Positions 38,228 to 49,794 of a stretch of DNA of 64,000 bases are shown in pieces; the first letter of the stretch is position 1, and every line of letters begins with the position of its first letter. Source of the stretch: Diplocarpon mali (lineage: Eukaryota > Ascomycota > Leotiomycetes > Helotiales > Drepanopezizaceae). The stretch is from assembly GCA_024741835.1 (NCBI GenBank), contig JAENRP010000153.1:599-64598 (forward strand), read 5' to 3'. The translations under genes were made by a program, and so were the position numbers. The notes below the pieces were generated by a model. It ran no database searches and had not been told where the DNA came from. It saw only the letters and a program-made list of their open reading frames with translations.

Positions 38228-38515
38228 GAGCTTTCGATGTCCTATCATAGTCATTTGTTAGTATCATTGAATCATTGAGAGTACAAAAGCAGACAGATGG
38301 GATGATGCGTGCGACTTGGATGTATTTTGTGCTCTGACACTGTGATCGGCTAAGGGACCACTTTGCAATATGGTTATCTCTTCAATCTGAGGGCTTCATT
38401 GGAAATATTGGATGAGCGGGAGTCTTTGATGAATATAAAGGTACCAATCGTAGGTGATTAGGTACCTCTACAGATTACATGACGCAGGTAGGACTGTGTA
38501 GATATAGAAGTAGGT

Positions 38516-38760
38516 AGTAAATAAACACATAGGGGGTGCATAATAAAAGGAAGCCTTATTGAGAACTAAAATAAAAGAGGAAGCACTATAATCAGGCAAG
38601 CCTTGAAAAGGTATTAGGAACAATTCCTAAGAATAAGGTATATTAAAGCAAGTCTGCCTAGTTTCTAAAGTATAAAAGGTAGTTTGGTATTTATACCTTA
38701 GCTTATATATATTAAATTACATAACTTCCTATTTCAAGATCTCCTTATCTTAGGTCTTCA
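38516..38760. repeat. Left LTR-like direct repeat (more AT-rich copy)
   Basis: Matches 41640-41892 along its length. Where the copies differ, this one usually has A or T where the right copy has G or C, for example around 38572-38590 against the GCGCGCGG at 41702-41709. Confidence 0.7.
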
Positions 38761-41639
38761 TATATATCTTAAATATTAAAAGTAGCGGCCTCTGCTACTA
38801 TTAGCGAGAATAAGAAATCGGGGTTGACAAAATATATCAGTTATCTTTTCTAAAAACTATAGATATAGGAAGAGAGAATAAGTAAGAAGTAGAAACTAGA
38901 GCTATTGACTTCGGAAAAATTCCTAAATTGGAAATTCATTTTTATAGGATCTCTATTTAGAACCTTTATATTTCGAGGCCGAGGTTTTGCTATGTCGCTT
39001 CGTATATAAAAGTTGATTGTACTGAATTTGACTCCTGGGTCGGGCTCGCGAGTCGTTCTAGCTATTTCGAATTTTCAATTTTCATTTTTTTTTTTCGCAA
39101 GTTATGATTTCGGTCTAAGATCTTGAGAAGTCTAAAAGTTCGATTTATTTGCTAATAGAGTAGGTTTCGCGTTTGTTTGAAAGCTAATTAACCTATTTGA
39201 ATCGTTTAAAAGCTGATCTATTGCAATCAATAGGATCTGAAAATCCAAAATTCCTTTTGCAAGAGAATTCATAAAAACCTGTCTTGCAAGTGTTACTCAG
39301 GCTTTCCAAATAATGAAGCTCGTTCATCTTTTAAAGTAGCTAATAGTGCTCCGAGTTCTTTAGAGGCAATTTTGCAAGAGATTAAGAAGGTAAAAAGAAG
39401 AAGAGGTAAATAGGAAGAAGTTATTAAATTAGGGGTATTTAGTAAGATCGCACTTATTAATCTTAAAATACTTAATAGTCTTAACTTAAAGGTCGATAGG
39501 TAGTCTTAGTGCGAAAAGTCGTCCTCTTTCAACGTCATTAAGAATTTTCTAATTAATTAAAATATTCGATACGCTAGTAAAAGTTTATTAATATTTCTTA
39601 AGTTCTTGTCAAGTGCGTATGATAAGAACAAATTGTAACGACACAGAATCACCTATGTAGAAGTATGGTGCAGAGGTGTATTCTATAGGTCTAATACTAA
39701 GTAAACAAAAAGGATAAGGAGTTCCTTAGGAGAGAGACTTCCTCCTTAAATACACAAGCCAGAAGCCCTATAGCCTGTTCCTATGATATTATGCAAGAAT
39801 ATCTTAGTATACCTTATTAGGGTTGAATCGGGGCATCCTTGCCTCGATCGAAATCAGAAACCTTAAACACCGTAACTCCGAGATATCCAAGTGCAACTCC
39901 AAGGCGCTATCGTTACACAAATTCCTTTAAGAAAGCTAAGGTATTACAAATTTGCAATCTACCAGATTCTCGAAATTCGGACTTAAAGGCTGTAATAAGC
40001 TTTTATTGTAATTTACAAAACTTCCATTTAAGAAGGGGCTTAATAATATCCTTACTTATATGATCATAGTATCGAAGGAGCCTTATAATTATATCGTGTT
40101 ATCTAATTCTAAAACGGTAATAAGTTTCCTTGTATTATTTAAAAAAGTTAATAATATTAGCACTGGTAAAGTAAGGTGCATTTAGAGAACTAGAAAGAGG
40201 GAAATGGCTAGTAGTAGCTTTAAAAGCTACTATTACAGTATCTTTTTATTTATCTCAAAGTGATAGTCCTATAGTAAGTGATAAAGAAATAGGTTTATGA
40301 TTAAGTATCTAGTGGCTAGGCAGGACGTTTAAAAAGGGAGGGTTTAAAGAGTTTTCTAAATTAAAATCAATTTTCAAAAGACTTACTTGATACATATTGA
40401 AAATATTCTACATTTATAGTCTGTGCACCATTCTAAAGGTTTCTACTAATAGGGGCCTTGATCAAGGGGTACTACCAATTATATAATAATATTAACTCGC
40501 CGCTCTTTACATTAGAAATTAACACTTTTACTATGGATTCTATATTAAGTATACCTATACTAAAAACTCTAAAACGATACACTTCTATAAGAGGTAGTAT
40601 AAGAAGCGTAGGAATTAATAACAATTGAAAGAATTAGAGAATTGATTCGGGAAATGCCAAAGAGATATAAGGTAGCGATTGAAGCTAAAGGATTATTTAT
40701 AAAATACTAGAGAAAAGAATAAAAGCAGCATTGCCAAGTATCTAGAGTGCACGGTCTAGAATTGTGGAATATTTCCACCCTGTACTAAGTAGTTGAAAAG
40801 ATTTAAAGAGAGGGTTGACCACAGTTTCAAAATTGGAGTTATTCATAAGGCTTTCAGGTATTAGCACTAAACGAATTAGTGGCAAGGGCAGGGTCTCTAA
40901 AAGCGTCTTTTCTAATTATGATCCGCGGTCCAGGATCAGGAATCGAGTTCCGATTTCCGAACAGAGTTTAATAAGCGCGTGCTAAGAGGTTTCGAGTAGG
41001 TATAGACTAGCTAATAGGATCGTTGCGATCAATCGCAATAAGACAAGGTTTGCTAAATCGAGGACCTCAGTCTACTATAAGGTTTCCAAATAAGCTTTTT
41101 CTTAGCAAAAGGGACTATTTCGATTGGATCCTAAAAAAGGAGGTTTTCCGGAACTGCATCCGAGACAAGGTTTTTGAATAGAGTTCTATTGAATTGAGTT
41201 CTATTAATGACGCAAGCTTTCAAAGCTATCAGATTCTAAAATCTAACAGAGCTGATGTTACACTTCTAGTTAAGGCTTGTGCTTGGTATTACTCAAGTAT
41301 TCGAAACTGCCGTCGTTTAAAGTCATTATTTCAAACCAATTAGACTTTTGGCACGCGAAGTGTTGGAAATGAAGATTTTATACCGATTGAACCGAGGAAT
41401 CCGAAAAATTCAGGTTATTAGGGGAGGAAGAACAGGGGGCTTGCAGAGCGGGTTGCGGAGCTATTTCAGGGTAAGTTGAGGGGTTATAAGGGTTGCGAAG
41501 GTTGAGGAGGAAGAATAGGTGACTTTCAGAGCGGTTTAAGGTATAAGTTGAGGAGTGACCCCTTGACTGCGAACATTCGAGACCGAAAAGAAGGCATATA
41601 AAGACGAAATCTCAAAGAATCGTCCCTGCGTAGGTCACT

Positions 41640-41892
41640 AATAAAGAAATACATAGGGGGTGTATAATAAAAGGAGGCCTTATAAAGAACCAAGAGAAAA
41701 GAGCGCGCGGAAGAACTGCAATTAGGCAAGCCTCAACAAGGTATTAAGAACAATTCCTAATAGAAGGTGTATTAGAGTAAGTCTGCCTGGTTTCTAAAGT
41801 ACAATAGGTGGTTCAGTATTTGAACCTCAACCTGCATATGCCACATCACATGACTTCCTATTACGAGATATCTTTATCTCAGGTCTCTACAC
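41640..41892. repeat. Right LTR-like direct repeat (better preserved copy)
   Basis: Direct repeat of 38516-38760 with higher GC content. It is preceded by a G-rich zone (41424-41560) containing two imperfect copies of a roughly 60-bp unit (GAGGAAGAA ... CAGAGCGG ... AAGTTGAGG). Confidence 0.7.
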
Positions 41893-41899
41893 TAGGTAG

Positions 41900-43085
41900 G
41901 AATACTTTTCAGTACCCATATCTGGTGGATTCGATATATGAGTCCCAGCAATATGGAAATATCACACGCTTCGAACTGCTTTTCATTTATTGCAGTGACA
42001 GCTATTGATGGACGTATTTCTATGTTGGAAGAGCGTGACACATAGCTAGGCGCTAACCTATCCATCCGTCTCGATCTGGCCCTCGAAAGCTAGCGAACAG
42101 GTTTCCAGGCGATTCCTTTCCAGTAGTTCATATAGGATCCAAGTCAAAGATATGAGTGGCTGACTTTGGGATGGTGATCTGGCGAAATGACGGCGAAACC
42201 TGAACTGAGGACCGAGGATAGCAAGGCAAAGACTGAAATCTGGGGCGGAGTAGCATAGGAAGAATATTTAACTGAGGGATGGAAAGGAGCCTCCTCCACT
42301 AGACGAGCGCACGTCTACTTACATGTTGGAGTATTTCCTACGACTGGCCACATATGCAAACGTAACCTCGTCCACAAACAAAAGCCTGGTTGCGATATCC
42401 CATCTGCCAAACAGGACACGGCAAAAGCGAACAAGCAAGCGGGAATGCGAATCTCGGTCTCGGGCGCGGGTATAAACGTTTCCCAGCTTCTTCTCTGCTC
42501 GGGGGATAGCCGACTATAAGCTTCAAAGGTAGCGACGGATCCACACTCGCTTGGTGCTCTGTTGTTGACATGGCGGGGACGTCTTTCTCGCTTGGCTCAA
42601 CCGACGGGCGGCGATGCTGGAACATGGAGCAGCGTGGTGAATGAAAGGTAGGCTAAGTGGCCATAGATGCCTCTCGAGAGGACAATGAGCGTAGCAGGTG
42701 ATAGAACACGGGGTTTTGGCGGATGTGCATCGTCTTGATTTCGAGCTCTTCTGGCTCACGGTGGACGTGAGCTCGATCGATCCTCCTGAGCCCTTGACCT
42801 GCAAACCGAAGCCGGATGTTGCAATCACGACAGGCTCGTTTGACTCTTCCAACCATCTTCTCCCAGGGAGAAGTCCAAGTTCGCCATTTTCCCGTCTTCT
42901 CTTGAGTCGAAAGATCCGATTCCACAACACAACACGTGACGAGGCCGCACACTCAGCATAGGTGATGTCATCGCCCGACAGCCGGTAGGCATACTTCTCC
43001 CTGCATCTCCTTCTCTCGCTCTACAGATAAAAGACTTCTGTGGCAGAGAGTTGAATCAATCAATTGAATACCCGTCGCCCCCAGA
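41900..43085. other. Intergenic region and upstream sequence of the next gene
   Basis: About 1.2 kb. Overlapping frames on both strands around 42338-42961 have no recognisable motif. Close to the next gene lie a CACGTG (42933-42938) and a CRE-like TGATGTCA (42963-42970), then a CT-rich leader (42990-43022). Confidence 0.45.
42933..42970 (+). promoter_or_regulatory. E-box and CRE-like pair
   Basis: CACGTG at 42933-42938 and TGATGTCA at 42963-42970, 116-150 bp upstream of the ATG at 43086. Both are known bHLH and bZIP motif types; position relative to the start makes a promoter role plausible. Confidence 0.35.
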
Positions 43086-43701
43086 ATGTCTCTCGAATCC
43101 CTCGCCATCTCGCGCCAAAATGCCAGTACAGAGCTCGCTCAACTAGCCGAGGAGCACATGAAGCACGACCTCCGACAGTCAGACCGCGACGCGCTCAACA
43201 ACGCGGCGCAGAAATTCGGAACCTTCACGACAGTCGGCTCCCTCGTCGGTCTCGGGCTCGGCGTCGCGCTCGCATTCAGGGTGCGGAGATCGAGGGCCGA
43301 GTTCTTCAAAGCGTTCCGCGCCATCGAGAAGCCGACTCACGTGCAGTTTGCCGGCGGGCGGACTGGTGAGTAGCATGTCCTCTGTGAGATGGCGCGCCAG
43401 GCCTGGTATTGATGGGGACACAGAGGTGCTGCCGGATATCACGCCGCTCTTGAAGCCGACGACTCTGGGCGACGTGGCAGCTTACATGCTGTTCTCAACC
43501 GGGGGGCTGTTCCTCGGTGGAGAGTTGGGCCTGCTGGCCGGCTCGTACTCGGCGAGGAGGACCATCACGAGCGATTCGGAGAGCAAGGCGAGGATTGAGA
43601 AGGCCTTCAAGGCCTTCAAGGCAGATGTGTTGAGAAGGGAGATTGCGCAGCTTGAGGGGGGGGAGAAGGGGTCTGGGCCGTTGGATGTGTTGTTGGAGTA
43701 G
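43086..43701 (+). CDS. Small conserved-type membrane protein, two helices
   Basis: Two exons, 43086-43365 and 43424-43701 (58-nt intron, GTGAGT donor, CAG acceptor), give 185 residues. The first hydrophobic segment (VGSLVGLGLGVALAF, near 50-65) is followed by basic RVRRSRAEFF. The second (YMLFSTGGLFLGGELGLLAG) is followed by SYSARRTI. Glycine-zipper-like spacing is evident in both. The C-terminus is a charged amphipathic helix (RIEKAFKAFKADVLRREIAQLE). The arrangement resembles small mitochondrial or ER membrane proteins of filamentous fungi, but I cannot name a function. It is convergent with the RNA polymerase gene, 413 bp apart. Confidence 0.8.
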
Positions 43702-44114
43702 GGGGGGGGGGAGATGGAAGTCAGAGCTTCTCGCTGAAGACCTTTTTCGTACGTGTCTTGCGAGGTTGAGAAAATGGCGCAGTGGGCGGCGGCGTAACGA
43801 ACAATGTACAGAGGGGGCCAGGGAAGATGTACTCCAACATCATACTGTATATCATGAACCCTCTTTTTCCGTCTCAAGATCGAACGTCGAATTCTGTACT
43901 TGATGTCCGTGAAAATGACGAGATCCACGTGGCGGGCCTGGTTTCATCATTCCAATAGAAATGAGAGAGCAGCAGAGTCTCCTGTCGTAGTCCAAACCCC
44001 AAAACGTCCAGTCCTAGATGGCTGCGCCACCGAGTCTCGTCTCGCCGCACAACTAGCCAACTCCAGATGCCAACTCAGGGGGAATCGTCAACACCGTCAC
44101 TTCACCGCCCTCGG
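43702..44114. terminator. Convergent 3' intergenic region
   Basis: 413 bp between two convergent stop codons, so it should hold both 3' ends. It begins with a G run right after the stop (43702-43711). No canonical AATAAA was seen. Confidence 0.4.
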
Positions 44115-47100
44115 CTATTCGAATTCCAGCTCCATCTCCCTCAAACAAACCGCAGCAGAAATATACCCAAAGCTGACCAACTGGCTGCTATTCCTTCCCG
44201 CCGTGACGAAGGCATTGCCCTCGTCCAGGCACACTGACAGGCACGCCATGCTCCTCTCCAGAGCATCCTCCGCGCGCTCGCCGTCGTCGTCGTTGAGGAT
44301 GCACTTGATCACGAAGCCTGCGTCGCGCTCGTACGCTTCCTTCATGGTGACGGAGAGGTCCCGCTGCCTCTTCGACTGGTTGCCCGTCACGCCGAGGATG
44401 TTGCCGATGAACGCCTCGAGCTCGGAGATGGGCCGGGAGGGGTGCTCGCTGTAGCTGGCAATGGTGTTCTTGAGGTTGTACTCGTACCTGTCTCGGCGTC
44501 AGTCTGAAGTTCCCAAGCTGCGCAAAGGTGGCGCGGACATCTCCCGCAGCTCTCGAGCCCACGTTACGTGGTGCGCCCATTGCAGGTTCCAGCACTTCTT
44601 GTGGATGTGTGTCCAGACCCTGTTCAGGACCGACGGGGTCCGGGTGGAGAGCATGCGGTATTTCTTGATCTCGCTGAACACCTCGTGCTCATCGATCGCT
44701 CGGTAGAGCTGTCCCAGGATCTTGTGGCTTTCGTAATACCTGTAGGCCGGGAAGTCGTCGTCGTCGTTGTCGTCTTGCGTTGAGAGTGATTTTGCTTCTA
44801 GTTGAAGTCCCTCTTTCTTCTCCATCCGGACGATGTTACCCATCGCCATGAAGTCCGGTCGTACAGGTGCGAACTTGGGCATCCTCTTCATGTCGACCTA
44901 GGCCTGTTATCAGCATCGATCCTGAGACTAGGTGGATTCGACGTACTGGGACGCCAGTCTTGGAGAAATCCACGGCAGTAGAATGCATTTCCGCAAGCCT
45001 CGTACAGTCTTGGTCTAGGGTGCCCGCAGACCGTTGATCCGCAAGTATCTGATGATTAGTTGCAATGCGTCCCACTAGGAGAAGTCAGAGTCAGTATTGC
45101 TTCTTTGCGCAGCGCTAGGATCGACTCAGGGGTTGGTAAGCATGTTAAGAGAGGATGTGATCGCCTGAGCCTCTCAGGACCGCCCGCCAGGGACAACAAG
45201 CCTGAGAATACATACGCTGGTCCGTTTCCATAAAAGTGACGAAGAAGTCTGTCATATCATCTCTCTCCACTGTCCGACCAATGTCCATTGCGGGCTGCCT
45301 AGGATAGTCGGCTGGTTCACAGTATTTGCTTGGTAGGCATTCGGGATCCCAGACGATGTTGTAAAGGTCGCCGTCTAGGTCTCCACCACTTAGCTTGCTC
45401 GGAAGATCTCGATTTCCCTTTTGACTGAAGCAGATACAATTTGATAGTTTCATGAGCGGTGAGTCGCGTGGGACATTGACAGCATCGACCAGCTGTATAT
45501 CTCCAGGATGAAGTGCAGGAGAGCGAGTGACGAGGACATTCCTCTTCGTAATGACCGTCTTCTTCCCTTTCTGAGTCTGGAAGGTACAGAAAATCTCGTT
45601 CGCTCCAAGAACACCGGTCTCGTCCATAACACCGTAAAGTGTAAGCCCTTTGGGGACAGAGTATCGTGCTCGGTGTTTAAGCGACTTCACTTCCATCATG
45701 ACTGACATCTCAAGGACATCGCACAGAAAACGATCGGTACGAAACTCAATGCTCATGTGCGCCAGCTTCCGAATGAGCCATGGCAGATGGACCCGATCTC
45801 CAATCATGTGGGAGGTCAAGAATTTGGCGGCGTTGGATGCGTTCGTCGTGGCCTTTCTGAGTCGCTCGATCTCTTGTGATTGGAGATTCAAGAACCACTC
45901 ATCCGCAACACCAATGTCTTCCATGATCTTGATTGTTTGCCGATTGAGATACATGGGAAGAGATTTGTAAGATGCGTTACAGAGTTCCAGGTCAAAAGAC
46001 TCCGACCCTTCAAACTTGACCATTGACGGCCGCATCAGAATTTGGTCGCCCTCGAGGCGGTCGTCCAGAGACAGCATCCCCTTAGCGCCTATGGTGACTT
46101 CTCAGCAAAGTGTTCGAAGTTCGAAAGTTATCTGAGAGGCGCTCGATCATCTCAGAACGTGAAGTGAGGCCACACGGAAGCCGACGGAGATGATCACTTG
46201 CCTTGGTATCGAATCTGGAAGCAAGTTGGCTTCAGCCTCTGCATCTCAGGGAGGGCATCCCATATCTTGTACATGACTGTTCTCGAGATCGTCCCAACCC
46301 CGTCACTGAATACTCTTGAGCCGCGCTGGACATCTGGCTGCATCTGAACAAGCCCAGGCTTCAATGGGACAGCAATCGGCGTCTCGGAAAACGCTTGGCC
46401 TATCCTTGCAGCACACTTCGCAGGACACCGAATCTTGGTAAAGTCGCCGAGTTGTTGTATTAGCACCCGATCGTATATGAGGCTTCCATTCTGGGCAAAT
46501 GGTGACATGAACCAGCAGGATTGGGCGCGGAGTGAGGAATGTGAGAACCCGAGGAAATCGAATTTGCGACCCGCGATGAAGAAACCACTTCTTAGAATGC
46601 GTTTGAACCTTCCGCTGAATACGGGCTCGTTGGAAATCTGCGGGTTAAATCGTACTGGCTCGCCGTCCTCATCCGCAAATTGTACTCGGAGAAAGAATTC
46701 GTGGTGTTTGGGATATTTGCGAAGCACTCGGTTGTATGGTTCTGGTTCTGGTCCGGACAGATACAGACCTGACGGAGTTACCCTCACCTGATGAATCATG
46801 GCGAGTCTTTCCGACGTCTGGAGATTCCCATCCGCAGAAGCTAAAGCTTCTTCTTTCTTTGCTTGCTCTTCAAATCTCGTCAAGTACTTGAGCATGGTCT
46901 CCAAATGAAACTCGCTCGCTTCTGTTTCCAAGCCAGGATACGGCATATCTGCAAAGAGTTTCCGCAAGGCTGCTACAGCAATTTCGATTCCTGACCGAGC
47001 CATCACCCTTTTGGCCTCGGGCAGTAGATCAAGAGTTTGCATCGGGCTCAAGTAGCCATTCTTAGCAAAGCGGCGCAGTTGATAGGCTAGCTTCCATGGT

Positions 47101-48180
47101 ACAGCTTGCGGGTCTTCCAAAGCTGCTTCGAGTCTTCGTTGATCAGTCGCGAAAGACCTGCTGCTAGGATACACAGGGATTTGCTGGTGGACGATAGGCG
47201 GTATGCCGGAACTATATTGCAGATTCTGTAGAGGCTTTCGAAGCTCTTTGGAGTCTCCGACGAGACACATCTGATACACAAAACAGCATCCCACGACTTC
47301 AGCATGCTGTTTGTCAAGTGACGTGAATCTCCGCCTCTGGTTAGTACTCTTCCCCGTCAAGGTCAGTTTTGATAGGCTTGTTACTATGTCGGTGTTGGTA
47401 TCGATGCCGGTTTTTGAAATTCTGGGCGCTTCATTCATGGTGATTGTGATTGAAGCATTGGGTGAATCTTCAGTCGTAATGCTTCTGGTACCTGTGTACA
47501 AGAAATCCACACGCTGACCATCACTCATTCGTAAAGTCATGCTGCGAGTTCCGATCTGGACACTGCCATTGCCATAGAGATCGTAGTGTGGAATGAAACA
47601 AAGTTCGGCTCCTCGATATCCCCAGACCCCGCACTGGATAATGGTCAGCGGTTTCCCAGCTGGACTTGAAGCAGGAAGACCACCATCGCATCCCTGATCT
47701 CTCATATCTCCAGGCGCATTGGAAGATAACATCAAGGGCGTTTTGCGAACGGTGAAGCTCTGCAGTGTGAGAACGTACCGAAACAGATACGACAGTAAAG
47801 GACTTGGTCGTTTGCGCAATGGTTTTCGCTTTTGGTTTGGGATTCTTTCTTAGCGCATAACGATCCTTCTCTTCTTTGGCCAGACTCCTGAGCAAATGCG
47901 TATTTACTGCATTCTTACTTGGAGAACAAAAGACTGGCGTGCCGAGCAGTCGGATCTTAGGCTGCTCGGGGGAGAGCTGTGGCGGCTTGTTTTGGCCAAA
48001 TACCACTATGAAATTCTGGCCATCGCTAACATGGAGGAAAGTCAACAGAGCAAATCTCTTCTGGGCTTGCTTTCTGCAGTGATAAGTCTGGATTGAGAGC
48101 TTCTCGAGATAGGGCCGGAGCAGCTTCCGAATCATATTCTCGGTCAATTGCTCGGGCACATCGCGAATGAAAACCTCCAT
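44115..48180 (-). CDS. RNA-dependent RNA polymerase (RNA silencing, QDE-1/SAD-1/Rdp1 family)
   Basis: Six exons (48180-47779, 47633-46202, 46088-45216, 45074-44947, 44897-44539, 44487-44115) close in frame to 1188 residues. Such enzymes copy single-stranded RNA into dsRNA for Dicer. An RRM-like N-terminus (MEVFIRDVPEQLTENMIRKLLRPYLEKLSIQ is 1-31; only its start, MEVFIRDVPEQ, is diagnostic) precedes the core. The core has VFSDGVGTIS (575-584), GAKGMLSLDDRL across the exon 2/3 junction, RPSMVKF, and the catalytic GGDLDGDLY (846-854) with the three Asp of the DxDGD site (848, 850, 852) intact. Intron 2 (46089-46201) begins with GC (AAG|GCAAGT), a GC-AG intron. Intron 5 (44488-44538) has a weak GTCCGC donor but keeps frame. 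No disruption seen; assignment to the SAD-1 or QDE-1 subgroup needs a tree. Confidence 0.93.
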
Positions 48181-49420
48181 TCTGGCGAAGGATGTCGAGT
48201 TTGGGGATATTTGTCGGGTTGAGATTCACCAGCCGTCCTTCAGCTGGTTCCGAGATAATGGTGTTGTTGTCGCAAGGCGCTGGAAAGCAGGTTGCTCCGC
48301 CGGATCTGTTTGATGCCATAAAGTCCCTTGTATAGGGATTTACTTTTTTCGAAAAACGCAATACCTCTCGGCTGGGTTGGCGTGTCTATCTATTGGTCAG
48401 CATGCTGCAGGCACATCTCGCTTGAATAATTGACCCTTCCGGCTACCAGCATATTCCCACTTCAGTACCCAACGTGTAACCGCGTTTTCCTTCAAGCATT
48501 CTTCCATGTCCTCCTATGTTGGTGCTTGACTCTGCGAAACATCTCGTGATGTCCGAGTACGATCTTGTCGACTTTTCGAAAAGGTTTCGGAGCTGAAGCG
48601 AATAAGAGATTGCATCGGTATGTGGCATCCGGCCAAGACTTTGCAGTCAAACGCTATCTGCAAGATATCCTCTAACTCTCCAACTGCGATTCTCCCTAGT
48701 ACCTTATCGTCTAGACTTGGAGACGCCTTGGACTAAGCTCTCGCATCAGGAGCGAGTCGGATATTAGGTTTGAAGAGCAGCCTATGAAATCCATTTCTCA
48801 GAGGCCTCGTCGGTCCGCAATGTGAAAGTCAAGTTGCCCGGAAAGCTATCCGGTGTGAGCAATTCCGCGGATTTCTTGGTCTAGCCTTAACTCGACGAGC
48901 ACTTTGCTCAACTCGATCAAAGCCACATTACTCCCTAGATACAAATGTCTTGCTTGTTTATGCACGAGTATGTTGAGCGTCGACAGCTACCTTGTTCTTG
49001 GCCAAAATACTGCGTTTGATCCAATATCAATAAAAGTAGCAGGATACCGGCAGGCTACCAATTCCTTCGCCCTCTTGGTCGCAGGCCAAACAAACACTAC
49101 ATGAAATTCGACTTTGCCTTGCCAACTCACTGAAAATCAATCCTTTCATACAAGCTCATTGTCGTGCTTGAGAATTAGTATCTTTCTTAGTGGTGAGCAG
49201 AAGCTTGTAAAATTCTTATCTAGCTATATATCTAAACTCCTTTGATAGGAGTGCTCCTCGGCCACTTCAGGGGCTGATTACATAAGCCTGTCCTTAGAGC
49301 CTCAGGCTCCTCATGGCGCAGCATTCATATGGTTTTTTCTTTTGGCCTGCGACGAAGTATTTCAGATAAGCGCTAGACTGCTTATGGCTCCAGGCTTATA
49401 CTTTGTATCAAGGGTAAATA
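48181..49420. other. Region upstream of the RNA-dependent RNA polymerase
   Basis: About 1.2 kb. It should include the polymerase promoter. In-frame codons continue some way upstream of the chosen start, but the diagnostic N-terminal motif begins at the ATG at 48180. No other gene seen. Confidence 0.45.
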
Positions 49421-49672
49421 ATATTAGTTTCTCGTCCGTGCGCAGACCTATGAATGCTAAATACTTGGCAATGCTGCTTTATATAATTCCTTTAGTATTA
49501 TCTTTAAGATAGGTATATTAAATATTAGCTCTATATTAAATCTCTTAATCTTTAAAAACTAAAAGCAGCGAATTAATATTCATTTATCATAAGATATACC
49601 CCTTATATAGATACCTTATAAGCCGAACCCTCTAGAATCACCGCGTAGTGCGTATAGACGAAAAACTAATAT
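49421..49672. mobile_element. MITE with terminal inverted repeats
   Basis: A 252-bp AT-rich element bounded by imperfect inverted repeats of about 25-30 bp: ATATTAGTTTCTCGTCCGTG at the left and the complement of a near-identical sequence at the right (differences mostly C/T and G/A). TA dinucleotides at 49419-49420 and 49673-49674 flank it, as Tc1/mariner-type insertions do. It has no coding capacity, so a non-autonomous MITE is the best reading. Confidence 0.75.
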
Positions 49673-49688
49673 TATTTTCATCCTATAT

Positions 49689-49794
49689 TGACAGAATCGA
49701 AAGGTATATATTCTGGGTTCTATGGAGCTGCAGGAGTATATATACAAGGTATGCTTACTAAGCCTTAATCTCCGATCCTTGTATATTTCTAACA
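49689..49794 (-). mobile_element. Solo LTR of the Copia-type family
   Basis: 106 bp that reads TGTTAGAAATATACAAGG ... GATTCTGTCA on the minus strand, with TG/CA ends. It matches the LTR at 59470-59604 with a short internal gap. It is flanked by TATAT on both sides (49684-49688 and 49795-49799), a perfect 5-bp target duplication, so it is a solo LTR left by LTR-LTR recombination. The MITE ends only 16 bp away. Confidence 0.88.

Larger units (their letters stand above)
38511..41899. mobile_element. Decayed LTR-type element, AT-rich (RIP-like)
   Basis: Two direct repeats of about 245 bp (38516-38760 and 41640-41892) share blocks such as ACATAGGGGGTG, TAATAAAAGGA and AACAATTCCTAA and enclose about 2.9 kb of very AT-rich DNA. 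TAGGTAG occurs immediately outside both ends (38511-38517 and 41893-41899), a possible target-site duplication. No frame longer than about 75 codons remains inside. One frame near 39300-39480 still reads protein-like between TAG codons, as expected after C-to-T decay. The superfamily cannot be told; at 3.4 kb it is too short for a full autonomous element, so internal deletion or a non-autonomous type is likely. Confidence 0.65.

Noticed and set aside
42338..42961. Several 87-135 codon frames on both strands upstream of the gene at 43086
   Set aside because: No motif, mutually overlapping, and located where the promoter of the next gene should be.
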